Below are positions 1-6,430 of a stretch of DNA of 64,000 nt, piece after piece. Position numbers and translations under genes: made by a program. The stretch comes from Phenylobacterium sp. (GTDB lineage: Bacteria > Pseudomonadota > Alphaproteobacteria > Caulobacterales > Caulobacteraceae), in contig NZ_JAUYAF010000035.1 of the NCBI RefSeq assembly GCF_030693625.1, positions 62,001-126,000 on the forward strand, written 5' to 3'. Numbering within the stretch: the first letter of the stretch is position 1; every line of letters starts with the position of its first letter. Below the pieces are notes generated by a model. That model searched no databases. It was not told the DNA's origin and saw only the letters and a list, made by a program, of their open reading frames with translations.

Positions 1-28
1 GGGGCCCGCCCGCCGAGATCTCCGACCC

Positions 29-79
29 CTAGAGCATGTGAGGCGCAAGGCGCCGGTTCGCCGCCCGGACATGCTCTAG
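29..79. repeat. Dispersed palindrome, copy 1 unit A
   Basis: Perfect 11-base arms, CTAGAGCATGT at 29-39 and ACATGCTCTAG at 69-79, enclose a G+C-rich 29-base middle. It is the first half of a two-palindrome composite that recurs at 16767-16881. Similar GAGCAT...ATGCTC palindromes are common intergenic repeats in alphaproteobacteria (recalled, not searched). It could form a hairpin in RNA, but no T-run follows. Confidence 0.75.
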
Positions 80-90
80 ATTCAAGAAGT

Positions 91-143
91 TAGACCCCTT
101 TTTGTCCGATCAGGTTGATTCAACCTGATCCGGAAAGGGTCTA
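91..143. repeat. Dispersed palindrome, copy 1 unit B
   Basis: Outer arms TAGACCC (91-97) and GGGTCTA (137-143) flank an inner palindrome centred on CAGGTTGATTCAACCTG (111-127). The unit matches the element at 16827-16881 in length and layout. Its right end contains the TAG stop codon of the leftward nfu gene (complement of 141-143), so it could also act as that gene's transcript end. No strong T-run follows on the minus strand. Confidence 0.75.
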
Positions 144-815
144 GACGCGCTCGGGCGTGATCGGCCGGCCCTGGTGGCTGAAGGCCGTGCGGGCTGGCGG
201 TCCCGGTCGGCCGTCGAGGCGCGCGGGCCAGGCCTTCAGACGCTCGCCCACCGAGACGGTCGCCGACGGCTCGGCCTCGACCTCCTCCACCCCGGCCACC
301 TCGGGCACGTAATACTGGACGATCCGCTGCACCCCGCCCTTCAGGGTCAGGCGCGCCGACGGGCAACCGCCGCAGGCGCCGCGCATGTGGATCCAGAGCA
401 CGCCGGCCTGGGAGTCAAAGCGATCGAACTCGATATCTCCGCCGTCGCGCGCCACGCCGGGCCGCACATGCCGGTCCAGCACGCCGCGGATCTCCGCCTC
501 CAGATCGGTGTCGCCGGAGGTCTCGGACGCGCCCGCCGGCGCGGCGCCCCGTGGCGGCGCGCGGACCTCCCGTTCCAGGACGACGCTCAGGGCGGCGACG
601 ACCTCCGGGCCCAGCCGGGCCCAGGGCCGACCCTGGACCCGGGTCACAGTCACGAAGCCTGGCGCGACAAAGACCCCGCCGACCCCCGGAAGCGCCAAGA
701 GCGCGACGGTCAGGACGCTTTCCAGAGCCTGGAGCCCCTCCCCGCCCCCGGCGTCCGCCGAGGGTGAGAACTTCATGGCGTCCGGATTGGGCGTCGGTTC
801 GGTGGTGATGAACAC
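141..815 (-). CDS. NifU-family Fe-S cluster scaffold/carrier (Nfu type)
   Basis: A 224-aa protein of Nfu architecture. An N-terminal Nfu domain begins MFITTEPTPNPDAMKF (residues 1 to about 90), and a C-terminal NifU domain (about 104-180) carries the cluster ligands C148 and C151 in GACGGCPSA. Family knowledge: such proteins bind or transfer [4Fe-4S] clusters to apo-proteins in the cytoplasm. About 40 residues rich in Arg and Pro trail the NifU domain. It is divergent from a truncated haemoglobin gene with 107 bases between starts, and the shared region holds a dyad at 873-895. The stop codon lies inside a dispersed palindrome. The family is clear; the cluster clients are unknown. Confidence 0.9.
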   Translation of the reverse strand: MFITTEPTPNPDAMKFSPSADAGGGEGLQALESVLTVALLALPGVGGVFVAPGFVTVTRVQGRPWARLGPEVVAALSVVLEREVRAPPRGAAPAGASETSGDTDLEAEIRGVLDRHVRPGVARDGGDIEFDRFDSQAGVLWIHMRGACGGCPSARLTLKGGVQRIVQYYVPEVAGVEEVEAEPSATVSVGERLKAWPARLDGRPGPPARTAFSHQGRPITPERV

Positions 816-872
816 GGTCGCTCCTGCCCGCAGGCGCGCGCGGCCGATCCGCGCGAGGCCTAGCCAGGGTTA

Positions 873-895
873 AACCAGTATTGTAGATACATGTT
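873..895. promoter_or_regulatory. Imperfect dyad resembling an NsrR/Rrf2-type operator
   Basis: The 23-base site has symmetric arms AACNNGTAT-N5-ATACNNGTT (7 of 11 base pairs symmetric). On the minus strand it reads AACATGTAT then CTACAATAC. That resembles the NsrR consensus as I recall it (ATGYATTT-N-AAATRCAT). It lies 57 bases from the nfu start and 27 bases from the haemoglobin start, so it could control both. Regulation by nitric oxide through an Rrf2 protein is inference; no nsrR gene is in the window. Confidence 0.4.
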
Positions 896-922
896 CAAAT
901 CGCAACCTGAACAGATGCCCCC

Positions 923-1372
923 ATGAGCTCCCCGTCCATTTCCGCGTCCTCTCCCCGCCACGGCCCCGGCGTGGCCGTGGGGGTCACCGAGGCGATGATC
1001 GGCGACCTGGTCCACGGCTTCTACGCCACGGTCCGGACCGACCCCACCCTGGGCCCGATCTTCAACCGGATCATCGGCGACGAGTGGGACGCCCACCTGG
1101 CCAAGCTCTGCGATTTCTGGTCCTCGGTGATGCTGATGACGGGCCGCTTCAGGGGCTCGCCCATGGTCGCCCACAGCAAGATCCCCGAGATCGCGCCGGC
1201 CCACTTCGTCCGCTGGCTGCACCTGTTCCGCCAGAGCGCTGAACGGCTGTGTCCGCCGCAGGCTGCAGCTCTGTTCGTCGCCAAGTCGGAGATGATCGCC
1301 CAGAGCCTGCAGTACGGGCTCGAGGCTGCCCGCGGCGAGCTTCCGCCCCTTACCGGCGCGACCCGATCATGA
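923..1372 (+). CDS. Group III truncated haemoglobin (copy 1)
   Basis: A 149-aa single-domain globin of the group III (trHbP) type, with a non-conserved Ser/Pro-rich first 20 residues. Visible family landmarks are FYATVRTDPTLGPIFN (33-48), CDFWSSV (63-69), the likely haem-proximal His84 in PMVAHSKIP, and HFVRW (94-98). Members bind O2/NO in the cytoplasm and are linked to nitric oxide tolerance or low-oxygen life. It is the first gene of a rightward run: a 52-aa membrane peptide follows 31 bases later, then a ferredoxin. A close paralogue lies at 10240-10665. The ATG at 923 fits the domain start; the ribosome site is weak. Confidence 0.9.
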   Translation: MSSPSISASSPRHGPGVAVGVTEAMIGDLVHGFYATVRTDPTLGPIFNRIIGDEWDAHLAKLCDFWSSVMLMTGRFRGSPMVAHSKIPEIAPAHFVRWLHLFRQSAERLCPPQAAALFVAKSEMIAQSLQYGLEAARGELPPLTGATRS

Positions 1373-1403
1373 CGCCCGCCCCCGCCCCATGGAAGGACTG
1401 ACC

Positions 1404-1562
1404 ATGCTCCATTTCCTGATGCTGCCCGCCAACGCCGTCTGCGACGCGCTTGGCGTCGTCGACGAGCACGAGCGCGGCATGATCCGCATGCTCATCAACA
1501 TGCTGCTCTGGACCACCCTGGGCGCCGTGGTCTTTATGGTGGCCTGGGTGCTGGTGGTCTGA
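1404..1562 (+). CDS. Small single-span membrane protein following haemoglobin (copy 1)
   Basis: A 52-aa protein I do not recognise. GGAAGGA at 1391-1397 precedes ATG 1404 at good spacing, which favours it over the in-frame ATG at 1389. The first 30 residues carry PANAVCDALG and EHERGMIRMLINM; the last 20 are hydrophobic (LLWTTLGAVVFMVAWVLVV) and should cross the membrane. A 51-aa paralogue at 10662-10817 sits directly behind the second group III haemoglobin and shares PAN-x-VCD-x-LG and EHERGM-x-RML-x-NM. Conserved Cys and His could bind metal or haem. A role as membrane anchor, partner or redox link for the globin is inference. Confidence 0.75.
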   Translation: MLHFLMLPANAVCDALGVVDEHERGMIRMLINMLLWTTLGAVVFMVAWVLVV

Positions 1563-1906
1563 TCCCCTCGACCGCTCACGGCGTCACCTTCATCACCCAC
1601 CAGGGCGAAGCCTATCGCCTCCCCCTGCGTCCGGGATGGACGCTGATGAACCTGGCGCGGCTGGGCAAGGTCCCCGGCATCGACGGGGTCTGCGGCGGCA
1701 ATTGCTGCTGCGTCACCTGCCATGTCCATGTCGACCCGGCCTGGCGCGCCCATGCGGGCGAGCCGTCGGCCATGGAGGAGTCCATGCTGGACTTCGCCAG
1801 CGACGTCGACGCCGGCTCGCGCCTGGCCTGCCAGATCAGGATCACCGAGGACCTGGCCGGCCTCGTGGTCCGCCTGCCGGAGCAGCAGTTGGTCCTGGGC
1901 CTCTGA
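1559..1906 (+). CDS. [2Fe-2S] ferredoxin (adrenodoxin-like fold)
   Basis: A plant/adrenodoxin-type ferredoxin of about 115 aa. The cluster motif GVCGGNCCCVTCHVHVD supplies three ligands in C-x5-C-x2-C spacing, and LACQI supplies the fourth. The first beta strands (GVTFITHQGEAYRL, then LRPGWTLMNLAR) lie upstream of the first ATG (1646), so the true start must be earlier. The only candidate beside the preceding gene is CTG 1559, overlapping that gene's TGA (CTGA), like the ATGA overlaps of the second globin operon. An ATG 1646 start would delete conserved sequence. It may feed electrons to the neighbouring globin (inference). Confidence 0.8.
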   Translation: MIPSTAHGVTFITHQGEAYRLPLRPGWTLMNLARLGKVPGIDGVCGGNCCCVTCHVHVDPAWRAHAGEPSAMEESMLDFASDVDAGSRLACQIRITEDLAGLVVRLPEQQLVLGL

Positions 1907-1909
1907 GCC

Positions 1910-3067
1910 TCAGGCTTCGATGATGTGCGGGACGAACCGGGCCAGGTTCTTGGTGATCACGCTGTCGTCCTCCCGCACGCCCACCCCAGCCGGCTCGGCG
2001 CCGACGATCCAGGCCCCCACCACCGGCCGCTTGCCGTCGAAGTCCGGCGGCGGGTGATAGGCCTGCAGGATCGCCCCCTCGGCGCCATAGCCCTGGTCCA
2101 GCACCGGCTCATCACCGCCGACGACCTCGACATTGGCGCCCTCGCGGGAGAACAGCGGCTTGCGCACGTACCGGGGCCCAAGCGCGCTCGCGCCGGCGTC
2201 CCCCTCGAAATAGGCCTCCAGCAGATTGGGATGGCCCGGGTGGCGTTCCCAGAGCAGGGGCAGGATCCCCTTGTTGGACAGGATCGCCTTCCACGGCGGC
2301 TCCAGCCAGCTGACCTTGGCGGTGGCCAGGTGGGCGGCGTAGGGCTCCCGCAGCATATGCTCCCAGGGATAGAGCTTGAAGGCCGCCTGCAGCAGCAGCC
2401 CCTCGCGGTCGGCGAACTGTCCCTCGGCGTTCACCCCGATATCGGTCATGGCCACGAACTTCGGATCGAGCCCGGCCTGGCTGGCCAGGTCCTCGAAGAA
2501 CCTTACCGTCTGACGATCCTCGATGGCCTCGGCGTCGCTCGCGAAGTGGACGAACCCGCCGGTGGGAAACAGGGTCGCGAACCGGTCGCGCAGGGCTTCG
2601 AACAGGCTGTTGAACTGGTCGGTGCCGGGCGCCAGGGCGCCGGAGGCCAGCAGCTCCTCGAGCCAGAGCCACTGGAAGGTCGCCGCCTCGAACACGCTGG
2701 TGGGGGTGTCGGCGTTGTACTCATAGAGCTTGGGTTTGGCGGTTCCGTCATAGCCGAAGTCGAAGCGGCCATAGAGGGACGGCTCCTTGGCGCGCCACGA
2801 GCCGGCGATGAAGTCCCGATGCTCCGCCGGGATCGCCAGGCGGCCCATCAGTTCGTCGCTTCGCGAGGCCTCATCCACCAGGTCGAGACACAGCTCATGC
2901 AGTTCGGTGGCCGCCGGTTCCAGATCCTCCTCGACCTCCGCCAGGGTGAAGGCGTAGGCCGCGCTTTCGTCCCAATAGGCCCGGCCGTCGGTGTGGTGGT
3001 AGACGAACCCCACCGCGTCGGCCTTTTCCCGCCAGTCGGGGCGGGGCTCCAGGGTCAGGCGTCTCAC
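1910..3067 (-). CDS. yjfC: Glutathionylspermidine synthase family protein (YjfC/YgiC-like)
   Basis: A 385-aa protein matching the synthetase half of glutathionylspermidine synthase: pre-ATP-grasp N-terminus, then LYEYNADTPTSVFEAA (about 113-128), and the C-terminal GAWIVGAEPAGVGVREDDS-type segment. The family couples ATP hydrolysis to amide bond formation; for stand-alone YjfC/YgiC proteins the substrates are not firmly known. It overlaps the upstream pspA-like gene by 4 bases and is the third gene of a leftward yjfI-yjfJ-yjfC run. Conserved linkage to PspA-like, DUF350 and DUF1190 proteins argues for a role in envelope maintenance. Confidence 0.88.
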   Translation of the reverse strand: MRRLTLEPRPDWREKADAVGFVYHHTDGRAYWDESAAYAFTLAEVEEDLEPAATELHELCLDLVDEASRSDELMGRLAIPAEHRDFIAGSWRAKEPSLYGRFDFGYDGTAKPKLYEYNADTPTSVFEAATFQWLWLEELLASGALAPGTDQFNSLFEALRDRFATLFPTGGFVHFASDAEAIEDRQTVRFFEDLASQAGLDPKFVAMTDIGVNAEGQFADREGLLLQAAFKLYPWEHMLREPYAAHLATAKVSWLEPPWKAILSNKGILPLLWERHPGHPNLLEAYFEGDAGASALGPRYVRKPLFSREGANVEVVGGDEPVLDQGYGAEGAILQAYHPPPDFDGKRPVVGAWIVGAEPAGVGVREDDSVITKNLARFVPHIIEA

Positions 3068-3804
3068 CCTTGGTCGTCACCGGTCTTGGCGGCGCTCTTC
3101 TGCTCGATCTGCAGGACGGGCGCCGGAGCCGACAGGCGCGCCAGGATGTCGTCGGCCGAGGACTGGCCAGGACCGATGCCGGCCAGCCGCAGCTTTTCGT
3201 CCAGGTCCGCGCCGGTGCGCATGTCTTCCAGTTCGCCGGCGGCCTTGATCCGCTCGCCGCGCACGGCCTGGCGTTCCTTGATCCGCGCCAGGCTGTCGGC
3301 CGCCGACCCCAGGGACGATCCGGCGCCGGCCCCGCGGGCGGCCACCGAGGCCTGGGCGCGCTGCACAGACTCGTTGACCTTCACCACCTCCACCTCCCGG
3401 CGCAGGGTCTCGATCCGGCGGTCGGTGGCGGCGATGGCGGTGTGCAGCTGCTCCTCGGCGGCGCGCATGTCGGCGATCTGCGGCTCCTTCACCGACACCT
3501 GCTGCTCCAGGTCGGCGATCCGCTGGGCCACCTGGCGGGCCAGGTCCATGTCGCCCTTGCCCACGGCGGCGCGGGCCGAGTTCTCATACTTGATGGCCTG
3601 CTCGCGGAAGCTGGCCACCTCCTTCTCCAGGATGCGCCGGCGGGCCACCAGGCCGGCCATGTCGTCGCGGGCCTTGCCCTGGGCGGTGTCGGCGTCGCGG
3701 ATCTCCTGATCCAGGATCTTGATGGCGTTGGCGTCGACGACGCCGGCCGCGGCGTCGTGCGCGCCCGCGCGGCCCAGGGTGAACAGCTTGCGCCAGATGG
3801 TCAT
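3064..3804 (-). CDS. yjfJ: PspA/IM30 family protein (YjfJ-like)
   Basis: A 246-aa, almost wholly alpha-helical coiled-coil protein beginning MTIWRKLFTLGRAG, with the charged heptad-rich body (about 30-150) typical of PspA/Vipp1 membrane-remodelling proteins, then a flexible Gly/Ala linker and a short C-terminal helix ending in SADDILARLS. The family binds the inner face of the cytoplasmic membrane and supports it under stress. It lies between the DUF2170 gene (24 bases upstream) and the glutathionylspermidine synthase gene (4-base overlap), matching the yjfIJ...C grouping of enterobacteria. No pspF or pspBC is nearby. Confidence 0.88.
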   Translation of the reverse strand: MTIWRKLFTLGRAGAHDAAAGVVDANAIKILDQEIRDADTAQGKARDDMAGLVARRRILEKEVASFREQAIKYENSARAAVGKGDMDLARQVAQRIADLEQQVSVKEPQIADMRAAEEQLHTAIAATDRRIETLRREVEVVKVNESVQRAQASVAARGAGAGSSLGSAADSLARIKERQAVRGERIKAAGELEDMRTGADLDEKLRLAGIGPGQSSADDILARLSAPAPVLQIEQKSAAKTGDDQG

Positions 3805-3828
3805 GGGAGAGGCTCCAGAGGCTCGGGT

Positions 3829-4263
3829 TTAGGCGGCGGGGGCGAAGGAGGTGCGCAGGTCGGAGGCCGCCTCGAGGGCGTTCTCAGCCAGCATGCGCAG
3901 CTCGACGAGGATGTCCTCCAGGGAGGAGGTCGTGGCCAACTCGCCGAACAGTTCATAGAAGTCGCGGTCGGCCACGGTGGTGATGCCGAAGTTCGACAGC
4001 GGCACCAGCTTCTGCGCCTTCAGGAGGAACTCGTTGAAGGCGTGGCGGTCTTCCTGCTCGTCCACCGGCCACAGCAGGACCGAGGCGGCGATCTGCTGGT
4101 CGCTGACGCTGACGAAGATCTCCAGGTCGCCGGCGTCGGGCATGGTCACCAGCAGCACCGGGTCGGCGCCTTCCACCACGCGGGCGGCGAGGGCTTCCCC
4201 CTCCCCGCTGGCCGCGTCCAGGGCGGTCTTCAGGGAGCGAACAGTCCAGGCGGTCTGCGTCAT
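3829..4263 (-). CDS. yjfI: DUF2170 family protein (YjfI-like)
   Basis: A 144-aa acidic soluble protein starting MTQTAWTVRSLKTALD. GAAGGA lies 8 bases before ATG 4263, so this start is preferred over an in-frame ATG 30 bases upstream. Recognisable DUF2170 features are FVSVSDQQIAASVLLWPV and FNEFLLKAQKLVPLSNFGI. It has no catalytic motif that I can name. It opens the leftward yjfI-yjfJ-yjfC run and is divergent from yjfK (134 bases between starts), so one intergenic region probably drives both arms. Enterobacteria carry the same set in one direction. Confidence 0.85.
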   Translation of the reverse strand: MTQTAWTVRSLKTALDAASGEGEALAARVVEGADPVLLVTMPDAGDLEIFVSVSDQQIAASVLLWPVDEQEDRHAFNEFLLKAQKLVPLSNFGITTVADRDFYELFGELATTSSLEDILVELRMLAENALEAASDLRTSFAPAA

Positions 4264-4397
4264 CAGGCGATCCTTCGGTGGTGACAGGTTCATACAAGAT
4301 GGGTGGCCGGGCGCCAGCCGTCGAGAGCCACCTTCACCCTTTTGCGCGCAAGCACGCCGTCCTAGATAGGAGATCGGTCTTACCTCGGGTCCAGGTC

Positions 4398-5036
4398 ATG
4401 TTCAGTAAGCTCTTCGGTCGCAAAGAGGCCGCCCCCGTCTCGGCCCTGCCAGAGATCCGCAACGTGACGCTGGGCCGGACGCTGTGGGTCGATCCCCTGG
4501 CCTGGCGCCGCCTGGGGTCGGAGCGCCGCTTCCCCCTGGACCAGGACACCCTGGAGATCACCGCCCAGGGGCTCGTGGACCTGAAGGAGGGCGGGTTCGT
4601 CCACCGGTTCTACACCGACGACCACGCCATGTTCCAGGCGGTCTCCGACGACCGCGAGGGCCAGAGGGTCACCGACTTCACCATCTTTGTGCCCTGGGAA
4701 AGCACCTATCCGGGCGGTCGAGCCGACCGGGACGCCTGGGCCCAGCGGCTGCGGGCGCGGACCTTCACCGCCGCCGGTCTCCCTGACTACACCCGCTTCT
4801 GGTTCGGCGAGGAGGCGGAGAGCCAGGATCCGGTGACCTTCTGGGAAGACCTGCACGACGACCGGGATGGGGTTCCCGATCGCCGGATTTTCCAGACCTG
4901 CATGCTGTTTTCGCGAGAATTGCCGGGCGACGCGCGCGAGCTTCTGCTAGCCATTGAGCAGGAGACCGAAGACGGCGAGGTGTCGTTCGAGGTCATGCTC
5001 GGCGTGCCTCTCGAGGTCGGCGAGTTCAAGGCCTGA
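4398..5036 (+). CDS. yjfK: DUF2491 family protein (YjfK-like)
   Basis: A 212-aa soluble protein starting MFSKLFGRKEAAPVS. The reading frame stays open upstream to 4278, but the family start and an AGGT a few bases before support ATG 4398. Motifs include LGRTLWVDPLAWRRLG and ITAQGLVDLKEGGFVHRFYT. No function is established for the family, which travels with PspA-like, DUF350 and DUF1190 genes. It is the first gene of the rightward arm; the DUF350 gene follows after 18 bases. The call rests on sequence memory plus this exact neighbour set. Confidence 0.85.
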   Translation: MFSKLFGRKEAAPVSALPEIRNVTLGRTLWVDPLAWRRLGSERRFPLDQDTLEITAQGLVDLKEGGFVHRFYTDDHAMFQAVSDDREGQRVTDFTIFVPWESTYPGGRADRDAWAQRLRARTFTAAGLPDYTRFWFGEEAESQDPVTFWEDLHDDRDGVPDRRIFQTCMLFSRELPGDARELLLAIEQETEDGEVSFEVMLGVPLEVGEFKA

Positions 5037-5054
5037 CGCTGGAGATTTGCTGAG

Positions 5055-5468
5055 ATGTTCGACCTCTACGGCTTCACCGCCAGCGCCCTCGCCTTCCTGG
5101 TGGCCTTCGTCGCCGCCGGACTGTTCACCGTAGCCTTCAAGGTCCTCTACCAGTGGGCGACGCCCTATCATGAGGCCAAGCTGATCCGGGAGGGCAACAC
5201 CGCCGCGGCCCTCGCCCTGGGCGGCGCCCTGCTCGGCTACGTCATTCCCCTCGCCTCGGCCCTGTCCCACACCATCAGCCTGATCGAATTCTGCGCCTGG
5301 GCGGCCCTGGCCGGCGTCATCCAGATCGCCGCCTTCACCCTGGTCCGGATGATCGTGATGAAGGATGTCACCGCCCGCATCGAACGCGGCGAGATGGCCG
5401 CCGGCGTCTATCTGGCCAGCATCTCCCTGGCGGTGGGCATGCTCAACGCCGCCTGCATGACCTCCTGA
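5055..5468 (+). CDS. yjfL: DUF350 integral membrane protein (YjfL-like)
   Basis: A 137-aa protein with four predicted membrane segments (about 8-30, 50-70, 78-100 and 115-135). It contains LIREGNTAAALALGGALLGY, the hallmark Gly/Ala-rich segment of DUF350, which is internally duplicated as two two-helix units. Its function is unknown; the family associates with PspA-type stress genes. It sits 18 bases after yjfK and 7 bases before yjfM, so the three form an operon. Confidence 0.88.
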   Translation: MFDLYGFTASALAFLVAFVAAGLFTVAFKVLYQWATPYHEAKLIREGNTAAALALGGALLGYVIPLASALSHTISLIEFCAWAALAGVIQIAAFTLVRMIVMKDVTARIERGEMAAGVYLASISLAVGMLNAACMTS

Positions 5469-5475
5469 ATCGCCC

Positions 5476-6093
5476 ATGTCCGATCCCCGCCCCCGCAAGC
5501 GCTCCGGCGCCGTCACCCTCACCAGCCTGATGGCCGGATCGGCCATCTCGATCTCCGCCTGCGACAGCGCGCCCCCCGCCACCCAGTGGGGCGATCCCCC
5601 CGCGGCAAGCTCGGGCCGAACCGTGGAGGCCTCCAGCTTCACCTCGCTGGCCGACTGCACCGCGTCCGGCAGCTTCACCGCCGAGCAGTGCTCCACCGCC
5701 CTGGCCCAGGCCCAGAAGGACAGCGCCGAGAACGCGCCCAAGTTCGGGGACCAGAAGAGCTGCGAGGAACGCTACGGCGTCGACCAGTGCGTGCCCCGCT
5801 CCAGCCAGGGCGGCGGCAGCTTCTTCACCCCCCTGCTCACCGGCTTCATTATCGGCCAGGCCATGAACAACCTCGGCGGTTATCGCGGCGCGCCGATGTA
5901 TCGCGACCGCAACGGCGGCTTCACGGGCGGTTCGGGCTATCCGGTGTCACGCGACTACCTCACCGGCCGCACGCGGGTGAATTCCGACAGCTTCGACGCC
6001 CCCCGGGCCAACGCCCCCACCCGCGTCCAGAGCCGCAGCTCCATCATCTCCCGCGGCGGATTCGGCGGCGGGTCCCGGTCCTACGGCGGTTAG
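5476..6093 (+). CDS. yjfM: DUF1190 family protein (YgiB/YjfM-like), exported
   Basis: A 205-aa protein beginning MSDPRPRKRSGAVTLTSLMAG, with a basic N-terminus and a short hydrophobic stretch ending ISISACDSAPP, consistent with export and possibly a lipoprotein Cys at about 29. The central part has paired Cys typical of DUF1190 (LADCTASGSFTAEQCSTAL and KSCEERYGVDQCVP). The C-terminus is Gly/Ser/Arg-rich low complexity, common to the family. It is the last gene of the rightward arm. Its role is unknown; YgiB/YjfM partner the YgiC/YjfC synthetase genomically. Confidence 0.85.
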   Translation: MSDPRPRKRSGAVTLTSLMAGSAISISACDSAPPATQWGDPPAASSGRTVEASSFTSLADCTASGSFTAEQCSTALAQAQKDSAENAPKFGDQKSCEERYGVDQCVPRSSQGGGSFFTPLLTGFIIGQAMNNLGGYRGAPMYRDRNGGFTGGSGYPVSRDYLTGRTRVNSDSFDAPRANAPTRVQSRSSIISRGGFGGGSRSYGG

Positions 6094-6128
6094 GGACGGG
6101 AGCCGCGCTCTTGGCCGCCCGCCTCAGC

Positions 6129-6371
6129 CTAAATCGGCAGGCCTGATGAGAAGTCGCGAAGCATCATAGGTTCAAAGTCAAAGTCCGTCGCCTGGGCGAG
6201 CGCATCCGCGAGACTGACAGTGCGCGCCGACAATTCCTGATAGTGGTCGATGCTCAGCAATACGTAAGTCGGCCGTCCGTCATCGACAACGAAGACAGGT
6301 CCGCCGTGGGCCGCCGCCATCGCGGCGTCGGGGTCTCGATTGAAGGCCAGGCTTGAGAGAACTGTGACCAC
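6129..6371 (-). CDS. Orphan Phd/YefM-type antitoxin
   Basis: An 80-aa protein. GTG 6371 is preferred because GAAGGG lies 9 bases upstream and the product then begins MVTVLSSLAFNRD, matching the usual start of Phd/YefM antitoxins; the frame is open to ATG 6407. The DNA-binding/dimer segment FNRDPDAAMAAAHGGPVFVVDD is followed by RPTYVLLSIDHYQEL. In this family the next gene downstream normally encodes a toxin (PIN or RelE), but here the gene runs into the convergent yjfM end after 35 bases. No toxin gene is visible. It may be a relic or act in trans. Confidence 0.75.
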   Translation of the reverse strand: MVTVLSSLAFNRDPDAAMAAAHGGPVFVVDDGRPTYVLLSIDHYQELSARTVSLADALAQATDFDFEPMMLRDFSSGLPI

Positions 6372-6430
6372 GCGCGTCCACCCTTCGAGCATCCGTAGCG
6401 AGGCCACAGAAGTTCAACCTCGCCGTCAAG

